This document shows positions 45,046 through 54,910 of a stretch of 64,000 nucleotides of DNA, piece after piece (position 1 is the stretch's first letter; each line of letters begins with the position of its first letter). This DNA is from Canna indica (taxonomy: Eukaryota > Streptophyta > Magnoliopsida > Zingiberales > Cannaceae), in the NCBI GenBank assembly GCA_034359265.1, contig CP136896.1:23095501-23159500 (forward strand). The letters are read 5' to 3'. The notes under the pieces were generated by a model, which saw nothing but the letters and a program-made list of their open reading frames with translations, was not told the origin of the DNA and searched no databases. A program made the translations under genes and the position numbers.

Positions 45046-47516
45046 TCATATTTATTACTCTTGTGATCTCTTAAAATTCGTTTTGATATCACTTGATTTT
45101 ATTTAAAACGGATTTCAAACTATCTAGCAAAGATGCATTTTAAAAATGATATTTGAATCACTCTTTGCTATTTGGTTTGGTTAGCTTGCTAGTAGCCTTA
45201 ATTTTATTATCTATTAATGAAGTCTACTTGCAAGTTGAAAATGTCAATGGAAAGCTATGCTATCTAAAAGAATTTGGAAAGAAAATCAAAAGTTTGGAAA
45301 AATTTCCAAGAATGAGGTATGAGTTCATTTTTGCAAAATCTTAATATAATTCTTGAATATTCATGCTTTAATGATGTCTCTATATACTCATGATTGATTT
45401 TGCATGACAAATCTATGAAATTTCATGAGTCGATAAAAATTTTGATAACTTAGGCAATTTCATGATATCTTGATTGAATGAATTTTGCTCTAGATTAAAA
45501 TTCATATTAGAGACCTCATTTTGAGTTAGTGGTTGGAAAATATGTTTAGATACACATATCACATGATTCTAGGTGTTTAAACTTGAAAATTCAAGTCTAG
45601 ATGAACAAAGTAATAACTAATTCATTTTAGGGGACTTAAACTTGAAAAGTTTGACCCAAGTCAACAAATCGACTTGGACACTTCATTTTAAGTCCAAACT
45701 TCATAAACATGTTTAGGAATAGGTTTGACATGTTTCCATGCACTTAGAATGAGAAATACATATGGATTTGGATAAAATGACTTAGAGGCGATTTCATGAT
45801 AACCTCTTTTGAACCAAGTTGATCCAAGTCAACAAATTGACTTAGAGGTCTCATTTCCAATCCATATTTGAGGAACATGTTTAGATTTACTCATATTAGG
45901 TATCCATAGGTTTAAATTTGAAAAACCATGAGTAAATGATAAGATTGAAACTTAGCAAGTTTCATGATAACTAGCTTAGTTTTGAATGAAACCATGCTAG
46001 GTTGATATCTTGACTTAAGGACATAATTTTCATCTCAAACTTGACATACACACTTTACATGACCATTATGTAGTGTCATAAAAGTTTGAATGAAAACTGA
46101 ACACATTTTGAAAATAACTGAAAATTATGAAAATACCATTGAAAATTTAACATTTTCAGTTATTTCTAGAAAAATATAGAAAAATCATTTTTAACATATT
46201 CTTGAAACTGCATCTTCATTGAAAAATCTAGTTTCTTTACTAAAAATTTTAGAAATTTTCATTAAGAATCAGATTTATAATGAAATTTTGAAGTTTGATT
46301 TCAAAAATGCAAAGTATCATCCTCTTGAAATATCAATCTTTCTGATACTTTGATTTTTCGTCGAAAACATCGAATGAAACTTTATGCATACTATTTTGAT
46401 TCCATTTCTAATATCGTTCTCACTATTCTTTGAGTGAAATATTTCTAAAAATGATTTTGATAACTTGAGCGATATCTTGAAAAAATGAGTTTTTGGTTGA
46501 AATCAAGATATGATGAAAAATGAACTTAGACAGTTCATTTTGAGCTCAAACTTGACACACGCATCTTAAATGATCATTCAGCGATGTCTGGAAAGTTTGA
46601 AGCAAAATTGACAACTTTTGCAAAAGTACTTGAAATTTATGAAAATGCCCCTAGACCTTCAAAATTTTTATGAATTTATAGGAAACTGATTTTTGATTGA
46701 TTCTTGAACCTGTAGATTCCTTGAAAATTTTAGTTTGTTCAGTTAAAATTTCAAAAATTTTAGTCAAAAATATGATTTTGTATGGATTTAAAAGTTTGAT
46801 TTTCTGAAAATTTGAAATATACTTTGACCCATGTCAACAAGTGACTTAGAAACCTCATTTTAAGCCCAAACTTGATCATATACTTAGACTCACTCATGTT
46901 AGATATCTAGGTACCTAAATATGAGAATACATGAGTAGATAGCAAAATTTGTTACTTAGTCATCTTCATGCTTTCATGTCTATTTTGAATGAAGCCGTGC
47001 TAAGTTCATATTTTGATCAAATGACATTAGTTTCAGATCAAACTTGATATACATACTTTAAATGACCATATCATGGTATTTTGAAAGTTTGAATGAAATC
47101 TATAAATGTCATGAAAAAGAACCAATATTCACGAAGATATTCATACTTGAGTGCATATATGATTTAGTTTTGGATTCTATCTATCACTCTTTGCTATCAT
47201 GTAAGATTTAGTTTCATATCAAATATTTGTTTTTCATCCCTTTGGTTGAGATTTTCATGTTTCATGAAAAATATTTTTTAGAGTCTCAACTTTGACTATA
47301 GGTTGACTTTTCTTGCCCTTTTTGATTGATGTCAAAAGGGGGAAAAAAATATAGGTAAATGGGAAGAAAATATAGGAAAACCATGCATATAGATAGGGGG
47401 AGTTTATTTTCATAGATATGCATGCTGATAGAGGGAGAAATCCATTAGTTGATATCCTTTGTGCTTGAATGATATATTTTCTTAAGGATGTTTGTCATCA
47501 TCAAAAAGGGGGAGAT
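45046..47516 (+). other. non-coding 3' domain and PPT cluster of copy III
   Basis: AT-rich, no protein-like frame. Diverged repeats contain CAAGTCAACAAATTGACTTA (45836) and relatives at about 45655 and 46845. Near the end several purine tracts occur: AAAAGGGGGAAAAAAA (47334), GATAGGGGGAG (47393), GATAGAGGGAGA (47429) and finally AAAAAGGGGGAGATTG against the LTR. Confidence 0.75.
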
Positions 47517-49140
47517 TGTTGGCATAAGATTTTCAACCTTGGTCTTAATCTCAGTTTTGATGATAACAAACATGGAACTAATGTTTCATTGAGAAAATCT
47601 TTCAGGTTCCAAGCCGGTTAGCGCTCGATGTCCCCGATCGAAAAATTGAAAAATTGAAAAAATCGGCAAGGACGCTCGTCGGCGCTCGAAATTCTTCAAG
47701 AAGTTAGAGTTTAGGTTTAGGGTGTCTAGATATGTTGTATATCCTGTTTATGATGCAAAGAACCCTAAAACCAAACCCGAAATCCAAAATATGAAAACTC
47801 GGAAACCGTCCTGAAATCCACTAAGCCTAGGGAGCTCCTTGGAGGGCTATATGACCTAGACATTATCTTGACATAAAAAATGGCAGTTATTGTTCCTTGG
47901 GTAGAAACTAGATAACGAGGTATTTTTAAGGATTTTTTAGAAACCTTTAGCCTACCCATACTTGACCCGGGAAGTTAGAAAATTTCTGTTTTCTGAAAAT
48001 TTGTACTAGACCTTAAAAACTAGATTTTGATTCTTAAGGATTTTGATTTTTTAGATATTTTTATTGAATCCAAATGGGGGGTAATCCTTATATAACATTT
48101 ATGTTTTAAAGTTATTTACTAAAAGTTAATAAATGTTATATAAGTAGGCTTAGCGAAGACGGAACCAAAACAAACAAAGAAAACCAAGCAAAATAGCAAT
48201 CTGCCCAATTTTTGGTCGACCGAATATTGTTATAAATAGGCAGTAGCTGCTCGGTCGATCGATCGGTCGACCGAATCACGGAAGAGAAGAATCGCATCTC
48301 ATTCGGTCGACCCACCGGTCGACAGGACAGAGCGATTAATCCATAGAAAGCCAGCGGTTGATCGGTCGATCGACCGACGATCGATCGACAAGCGACCGAA
48401 CGAAGAAAATGGCTAGTTTGCCGCCCGTTGAGCCACCCGTTACATTCCATTTCTTCTTGGCTCTATATATACCCAAACCCAGCCTTCCTTAAATAACTTT
48501 TGATCACTCTAAAAACTTCATTGAGCCATTCTTGATCATTCTAAAGCTTTTCTCGCACCATTCGTTTGATAACCCTAGTTTCCAGGATAACACCTTGATT
48601 TAACCTTCAAGATTTATCGATTCATCATCTCAAGGCATCAAAAGGAATAGGGGGTATCTTTTGGAGCTAAGTACTCATTTTTTGATTTATTGCTCCAATT
48701 GTTATTGTATTTTCTTATTTATTTCATTGAATTTGAACGTGTAAGAAGACCTTCAGTTGTCCCTAAGGTTGAGGTGGAAGAGTACTCTTGGTAAGAAGGC
48801 GTAGACTTCCGGGTGTGGAAGTGCCTTAGGTTGAGAGTGAGACTCTTCGAGTCAAAGTCCTCTATGTAAGGGAAACATCATTAATCTAGTAAAGTTTAGT
48901 TTGGAAATCCTAAGTGGGGTGCTTAGGTAGTGGAGTAGGCATTGGGGCCGAACCACTATAAATTTTTGTGTTTGCATTGATATTTTGTTTGTGCTTAATT
49001 GTTTTATTATTGCTTCCGCATTTAGTCACTCAACTTGTAATTTGCCTAAGTAACCAAAGAAATGATTAAAATCGGATTTAGGCTAATTAATTAGTAAACA
49101 CACTATTTACCCCCCTCTAGTGTGGTTATTTCATCCAATA
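47517..49140 (+). repeat. second LTR of copy III
   Basis: 1624 bp, TGTTGGCATAAG...CATCCAATA. Array at 48215-48405, TATA at 48464-48471. It is followed by TGGTATCAGAGC (49143-49154) and not by flanking DNA. Confidence 0.85.
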
Positions 49141-49464
49141 ATTGGTATCAGAGCAGGTCGTAGATTGAGATTTCACCATCCCTTCTACAATTTGTCTCGA
49201 TCCTAAAATGGCACTAGAGTCGGTAGCATCTTCACCTCCTAGGTTCGATGAATCGAACTTTGGTCTTTGGAAGTCTAGGATGTACACTAACTTAAAGACT
49301 AGAGGTCTTGATGTTTATAACATGATTATAACATGACTTAAAGTCTAGTCACTCAACTTGTAATTTGCCTAAGTAACCAAAGAAATGATTAAAATCGGAT
49401 TTAGTCTAATTAATTAGTAAACACATTATTCACCCCCCCTCTAGTGTGGCCATTTCACCCAACA
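49141..49464 (+). mobile_element. extra PBS, gag start and LTR tail in copy III
   Basis: 49143-49154 is a second PBS and 49208 a second gag start (MALESVASSPPRFDESNFGL again). After about 135 bp of gag the sequence jumps at 49340-49346 to the last 119 bp of an LTR, ending CACCCAACA at 49464 beside GGAAG. The simplest reading is a tandem LTR-interior-LTR-interior-LTR element that lost most of the second interior and third LTR. Confidence 0.8.
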
Positions 49465-49469
49465 GGAAG

Positions 49470-49995
49470 CACTTGACCTCTTCCTTGTTTTGTTCACCAT
49501 GGTTGGGAAATTTTTCTTCACATGCCCTTTTTCCTTGCAAGTATGATAAATCACATTTCATTTTTGGCTCTTAGAGTTGCTCTTTTAACTAGAAGCACTA
49601 TGGGCATCAAAACCAAGATTAGTAGTAGGTGAGTGACCATTGTCATCACCACCTTCATCAAAAGTGTCAATCTCTTCGGTTTTGGCATAATCATATAAAA
49701 CATTTAAAGAGGCCCACAAATCATAAGCCGAAGAGCAATGCATGACTTTATCTAGGATGCCATTTGGTAACGTGCAAAGAATACAATTCATGGCATCTCC
49801 ATTATACTTAAATATTTTCTTATCTAATTCACTCTAAGCATGCATGTCAACCTTAGGCTTAATGAATTCTAGTCTTAACATGTTAAGGACACCAAAACCT
49901 TTACCCTTTAAATATGTGTACATCCTATATTTCCAAAGACCAAAGTTCGAGGCATCGAACCTAGGAGGTGAAGACGCTAAACACTCTAGTGCCAT
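49470..49995 (-). pseudogene. gag: gag of copy II, N-terminal part
   Basis: On the minus strand from ATG at 49995: MALECLASSPPRFDASNFGL, then, after a stop near 49840, NCILCTLPNGILDKVMHCSS, LYDYAKTEEIDTFDEGGDD and a damaged knuckle (stops near 49580). It joins 41188 once the nested element is taken out. The shortened capsid core is the same as in copies I and III. Confidence 0.85.
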
Positions 49996-50049
49996 TTTCT
50001 GGATTGAGAGACGATGTAGAGGAGATGGTGAAATCTCAATCTACGACCC

Positions 50050-50061
50050 GCTCTGATACCA
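50050..50061 (-). other. primer-binding site of copy II
   Basis: TGGTATCAGAGC on the minus strand, two bases from the 5' LTR. Confidence 0.85.
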
Positions 50062-50063
50062 AT

Positions 50064-51366
50064 TATTGGTGAAATGGCCACACTAGAGGGGGATGAATAG
50101 TATGTTAACTAATCTTATCGCCTAATTCCAGTTTTGATCGTTTCTTGATTAGTTAGGCTAAGGACGATATTAATAGCAAGCGGAAGCAAAAAATATGAAG
50201 TAATTAACACAAAACAATATATCAATGCTAACATAATTATTTATAGTGGTTCGGTCCCAATGCCTACTCCTCTACCTAAGCACCCCGCTTAGGATTTCCA
50301 AACTAGCTTTATTAGATTATATCGCTTCCCTTACAAAGAGGACTTTACACCGGAAAGTCTCCGCTCTCAAACCGAAGGCACTTCCTCAATCGGATGTATC
50401 CCGCCTTCCTACCGAGCGCACTCTCCCACCTCAACCTAAGGGACAACTCAACTAATCCTAGTAAACTAAGTTTACAATGGTGGATTTAAGCCCTAACACC
50501 AAGCTAGGCAACCACCAACTCAATCAACCTAATACTCTAGGTTTACACACACTCAAATACAATGAAATAAATAAAAAAATACAGCTATAAATGGAGCAAT
50601 AAATCAAATAATAAATTACTTAGCTCCACAACAAGATTCCTAGCTTCCTCTTGATGCCTTTGATGATGAAGCAATGAAGTAAAGGCTCAATCAATGAGAT
50701 GAAAGGTTCAAGCTAGGGTTTTCACAAGATTTGCTCAATGAGGGCTTAGGATTGATCAAAAGATGGCTCAAGGAGGTTAGGAGTGATCAACATCATAGAG
50801 GAAGGCTCTCATTATAAGCCATGAAGAGAAGAGAGAGCTCCCCTCTTCTCAACGGGCGGATTTTTGCCCGTTACCGACTATCGATCGCTTGTCGATCAAT
50901 CATCGGTCAACCGACCAAGTGACCGCCGAGCGACCGAAGGCTTTCTGCCACTTCCTGGCTATCTTCGATCAACCGAATTGGCTACTGCAAATTTTTGATC
51001 ATATTCGGTCGACCGATCGGTCGACCGAACCTAGGCTGAACTTGATTTTTCCAGTCTTCTTCTTGCGTGCTTCATTTCCGGGTTTCGGCCTTCAACGTGC
51101 GTCAATTTGGAGAGATTTTCATGTGTTCTTTATGCTCATCCAAGACGTCTTCGATGCACACATTGTACTTTGAGAAACCTCCTCGATGAACCCAAACGCG
51201 TCGACCAATGTCCTTCTGATTTTTCAATTTCTCCGATATTTTTGATTGAGAACATCGAGCGCTAACCGATATAGAACCTAGAAATATTTCTTAATGAAAC
51301 ATTAGTTCTATATTTATTATCATCAAAACCGAGATTAAGACCAAGGTAGAAAACCTTAAGCCAATA
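50064..51366 (-). repeat. 5' LTR of copy II
   Basis: 1303 bp, partner of 37350-38657. On the element strand it begins TATTGGC. TATA-like TTATAA at 50812-50817; palindrome array 50875-51032, more decayed than in copy I. The target duplication AGTTA follows at 51367. Confidence 0.85.
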
Positions 51367-51371
51367 AGTTA

Positions 51372-51508
51372 AACAACACAGATAAAGTCACCACCAGATT
51401 ATAGTTGCAACCAAAAATTTAAACAGAACGCACAAGGTTGCAACTGGATAGTGTATCAATCTTTCTCCCCCTTTTTGGCAATATAAGCAAAAGGAGAATA
51501 GTACCAAA
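51372..51508 (-). other. interior of outer element with PPT-like tract
   Basis: Continues the sequence interrupted at 37349. On the minus strand it contains GCCAAAAAGGGGGAGAAAG (about 51463-51480), a second purine tract besides the one at 37131-37143. Confidence 0.5.
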
Positions 51509-53860
51509 TTAGTCTGAACCAGAGGAACTAGATGGGCTTTCAGATGAAGTGGAAAGAGGACCTGCAGGTGCAGAAGAGAAGTGCTCAAGAACCTTCTTCT
51601 CAAGAGAAATAATATGTTGTTGAAGCTTGGACATGGTCTCTTTTGCATTGAAGATCTCCTCAAGGATACCTTGTTCACTGCCAGATTTAACTGTAGAAGG
51701 TTTCTTGATAAAAGATGATCCAGGATCAGACTTCGCAGGAGTATCTATCTTCTTTAAGAACTTGTGATGTATCTTAAGGCGAGATAGCTTGTGATTTAAC
51801 CAATAGGCTCAAGAGTTTCTTCAGCAGAGCACTTAAACCCTTGCTTTTCAAGAATTCCAAAAATCAAGTTGGGCAAAATAAAAAACGCTTTGGATTTAGA
51901 AGACAATTGAGATCTAAGAGTAGTGATTTGTTCAAATATCAAACTCCTCATATCCAAGTGAATCCCATTTGTTATCTTGAATAACATAATCACCATTTGC
52001 TTGCTCAGGAATATAATGTGTGAGGTAGGAACCCAGTGGTACTTTGCAATTAAGTACAACACAGCATAAAAGGTATTCAATGATGATGACTTGATATTGT
52101 GTTCACCTGCCCAATCTGTTATGTCTCCATTGGACACTTCTGTTCCAACTGTTCTCATAAAATCAGCACTAGATTCATCAGAATGTTCATCAGAAGAAGG
52201 TGAAGGGGTAAAACCAAGATATTCATTGATCACCTCTGGATTGAACTTAAACCACTTTCTTCTAACAAAAACTTGATAAAAGTGGATACTTTCAAGATCA
52301 GATATGCTCTTAGAAAGGTTGCAATAAAACTCAAGGATAGGTAGTTTGTAGAAAGGAGTAACTTTCATAAAAAAAAACTTGATAAATTTCTTTTCTCTAG
52401 AGTATCCAAAATAGGTTTGCATCTTAATGAAAACTGAGTTATATCTAAAGACCTTTGTGAAATAATACCTCTCAATTGTAGGGCTTCCCAGAGAGGGTAT
52501 AGATCATCATAAAGTAGTCCTGGATGAAGTTTGCTAAACATAGTCTTCTTAGCAATTTTAGAAGAATTCTTCTTGGAGACAATAGACTTGTTCTTTTCTG
52601 GCAAAGGAGACTTTTCTTTCTCCTTGAGATCTACAAGATTGTGTTTGCTCCTTTTTGTTTTTCTCAACTCATCAGCCCTTTCCAGTAGGGTCTCATTCTC
52701 TGTGTCACTATCCAGGTCCACATATTGCTTAATCTACTGCTTGCATTTTTCAGACAACTTTCTCTTGGAAGTTCTTTTCAGGTCAGTTCTGCTTGAGGAT
52801 TTATTCTTTATTTTTGTAGAAATGTCAGATGTTTTTGGCTTAGATTCTTCAGTTGTTGAAACCGACTGAGTAGGATAATCATCCTCAGTCACTGAAACTG
52901 GTATGTATCAACTTTTGGTAGTGGTTTAGCAGATAAAACTTGTTTAGTAGTGGGCTCAGGAGTTATAACTAGTTCGGGTTCAGGTTCAGCAGTTATAACT
53001 GGTTCAAGTACTTGCTCGGCAGTTGAAATTGGAGTATTAACTGCTGAAGGACTTGGAGCAGAGACTTCTGTGACTATCTCCTGAGGAAAAACAAGGTCGA
53101 GTCATAAACAACATCAGATATATAAATATTTTCATCATGTAAAGGACTAGTGTTTATTGGAGACGAAACAGGGATATTGATATCAATGGTGATAGATTGA
53201 ACTGGGACTTCATGAACAGTAATACCAGATGAAGGAATGACATCTACACTACACTCCCCCACAACAGATAAATTCTCCCCCTCAAGAACTAAAACCCTAG
53301 GTGGAGATTTAGGGAGTTCATATGCCAAACCTTTGCTGCTCCTTCGAAGTGGAAGGTCAGTCGGACATCGACCATTTTTCTTGCTCAACTTGTGACCTTG
53401 AGACGGAGGAGGAAGAGAAGTTTCTTCAGGGGGAACAATCATCTGAATATACTTACCACGCTCGAAAAAGAAAGATCGATGATCAATACAAAGAACCCGA
53501 CCAAGAGAAGAAGCAATCAGGTTAATACAATGTTCATTTCAAAGTTCCAAGGGGAGACCATGAACCCTAACCCAAACAACAACAGAAGTGATCTTCTCCT
53601 GCCAAGGTTGGAACATGGGTCTCCAAGGAATTAACTGCAAAAGATTGCCCTGAAAAGACCAAGGACTAGCAGCCAAAGCATCACTAGTTCATTGTAAAGA
53701 ATCGAAGCGAAAAACAAAAAATTCATCGTCTAAATCAAGAACATATTTCAAACCAAAAGAATGCCAAAGGCCTTCATCCCATGAATGAACAACCATCACC
53801 GGAGGAGTATGGCCAAGAATCTTCCCAATGTCATTGGAGAACCAAGGTTCACTCCATTGT
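51509..53860 (-). pseudogene. DUF4283-like plus plant-transposon-protein ORF of outer element
   Basis: Read on the minus strand. 53850-53450 is one frame with two stops: EPWFSNDIGKILGHTPPVMV, WSFQGNLLQLIPWRPMFQPW, VVVWVRVHGLPLEL (then TGA where Trp is usual) and INLIASSLGRVLCID, matching the DUF4283 pattern of LINE-like ORFs. The frame goes on to 53074. One base shift later a Pro/Glu/Thr-rich linker (53073-52900) and a Lys/Ser-rich linker (52860-52560) lead to 52530-51796, which has EFYCNLSKSISDLESIHFYQ, WFKFNPEVINEYLGF and LNTFYAVLYLIAKYHWVPTS, the 'putative plant transposon protein' family. After a last shift a coiled-coil and Ser-rich tail ends SSSSGSD at 51509. It lies between where pol would be and the 3' LTR, the position of env-like ORFs. 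Confidence 0.65.
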
Positions 53861-53940
53861 TCCAACTAGGTTTTTTGAAAAGAAACCCTACCTGTTCACT
53901 CCATTGTTCCAACTAGGTTTTTTGAAAAGAAACCCTACCA
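53850..53940. repeat. 48-bp tandem duplication
   Basis: CACTCCATTGTTCCAACTAG and the next ~23 bp occur at 53850 and again, 48 bp on, at 53898, almost exactly repeated. Confidence 0.9.
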
Positions 53941-54298
53941 GTAGGGTTCCAATGAATCTTTTGAAAGAACAACAGAGCTTCCAAAAGGGGGCTATCCATA
54001 CCTTTAAAAGTCTAGGTCCAAGAAAAATTCTCAAAGGCCAGATTCGAAATCCACGAAAATGGGGTCGGCGAAGAGGCAAGGGGCGGGAAACGGGTTTCTA
54101 CTCGCAGATTCGAGAGAGGGGAAGAATCCTTTCGAGGCAAAACCACCGATTGAGGGGAAGCATCAGATTGTAGGGAGGAGGTGGGGTGGAGAAGAGCGAA
54201 GTGGAGGATCAGAAGGAGTGGAGAGGACGATCGCCAGGGGGAGTCGAAAGTTTCTCCCTAGGAGAGCGAGAACGAGCCATCGGGACTTTGGTTTATGA
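53941..54298 (-). other. GC-richer region upstream of the DUF4283 pseudogene
   Basis: Probably the 5' part of the same ORF or its leader; on the minus strand it starts MARSRSPRE near 54281, but the frame is not continuous with DUF4283. Plus-strand open frames here are chance frames. Confidence 0.35.
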
Positions 54299-54394
54299 TT
54301 TCATTATGCTACTTATGAATCCTACTTGTAAGTTGAGAAAATGGTAAATTGGAAGGCTAAAAGAAAATGGAAATTCTAAAGAAATGTTGTATGG
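54299..54394 (+). mobile_element. fragment of gag-only element non-coding domain
   Basis: CATTATGCTACTTATGAATC, then TACTTGTAAGTTGAGAAAAT and TGGAAGGCTAAAAG match, in plus orientation, the domain at 45210-45260 and the reverse of 39700-39790. Only about 90 bp remain. Confidence 0.5.
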
Positions 54395-54862
54395 TGTTGG
54401 ACTAGACTAGGACTATAGGACCCAGTCGGATTAGACCCAGCTGAGCCCCACTATTCATTTTGGACCAAACCAAGCAGCTCCATTTTGGAGGCTCCGCCCA
54501 ACTACACCCCTGAATCATACCCGAGCTAGACTAAGCGGCTCTACCCAGGGACCCCACCTGGCTATTAAGGTTACCTGCATCCTACCTTATGAGGAGAGAT
54601 ATGCCATTAAGAGCCTGCTATCTCCGAGATCGATCTCGACCCACTCTGGGCGGCGTCATCACCTCCACCTTCAAAAAATATATAGACACGACGCACCTCA
54701 GGTAACCCTAATTCTAATTTCCATTACCTCCACCTTGGAGTCCCACTGAGTTAAGTGTCAGGGTATCTTTTCCAAGCCCCCCCCCCCCAGCCCATCGACA
54801 TCTAACCAGATAAGGAGAGACACCGAACCGGACCAAAATGCCTCAACTCTCAGGCAGGAATA
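54395..54862 (+). repeat. 5' LTR of Gypsy element
   Basis: About 468 bp, TG start and an end altered from CA to TA just before the PBS. Contains a C12 run at about 54777-54788. No partner LTR is in the window, so the left boundary is inferred from TGTTGG. Confidence 0.6.
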
Positions 54863-54881
54863 TTTGGCGCCCACCGTGGGG
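54863..54881 (+). other. primer-binding region of Gypsy element
   Basis: TTTGGCGCCCACCGTGGGG, a sequence typical directly after the 5' LTR in plant Tat/Ogre-type Gypsy elements. Confidence 0.7.
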
Positions 54882-54910
54882 TCGAGAAAAGCTTACTTAT
54901 CCCACGGTGG

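Larger units (their letters stand above)
41189..49464 (+). mobile_element. gag-only LTR retrotransposon, copy III, inside copy II
   Basis: Plus strand, flanked by GGAAG at 41184-41188 and 49465-49469. 5' LTR 41189-43209, PBS 43212-43223, gag 43277-44698, conserved RNA block 44925-45045, non-coding domain to about 47330, PPT cluster 47330-47515, LTR 47517-49140. Then comes an unexpected second PBS and gag start (49141-49345) and the last 119 bp of a third LTR (49346-49464). No pol. It is the youngest layer here. Confidence 0.9.
37350..51366 (-). mobile_element. gag-only LTR retrotransposon, copy II (split by copy III)
   Basis: Minus strand, flanked by AGTTA at 37345-37349 and 51367-51371. Without the nested element and its extra GGAAG it is about 5.7 kb. 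In element order: 5' LTR 50064-51366, PBS 50050-50061, gag start near 49995, then the nested copy III (41189-49464), rest of gag to 40290, conserved RNA block 39950-40075, non-coding domain, PPT about 38659-38671, 3' LTR 37350-38657. No pol. Confidence 0.9.
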
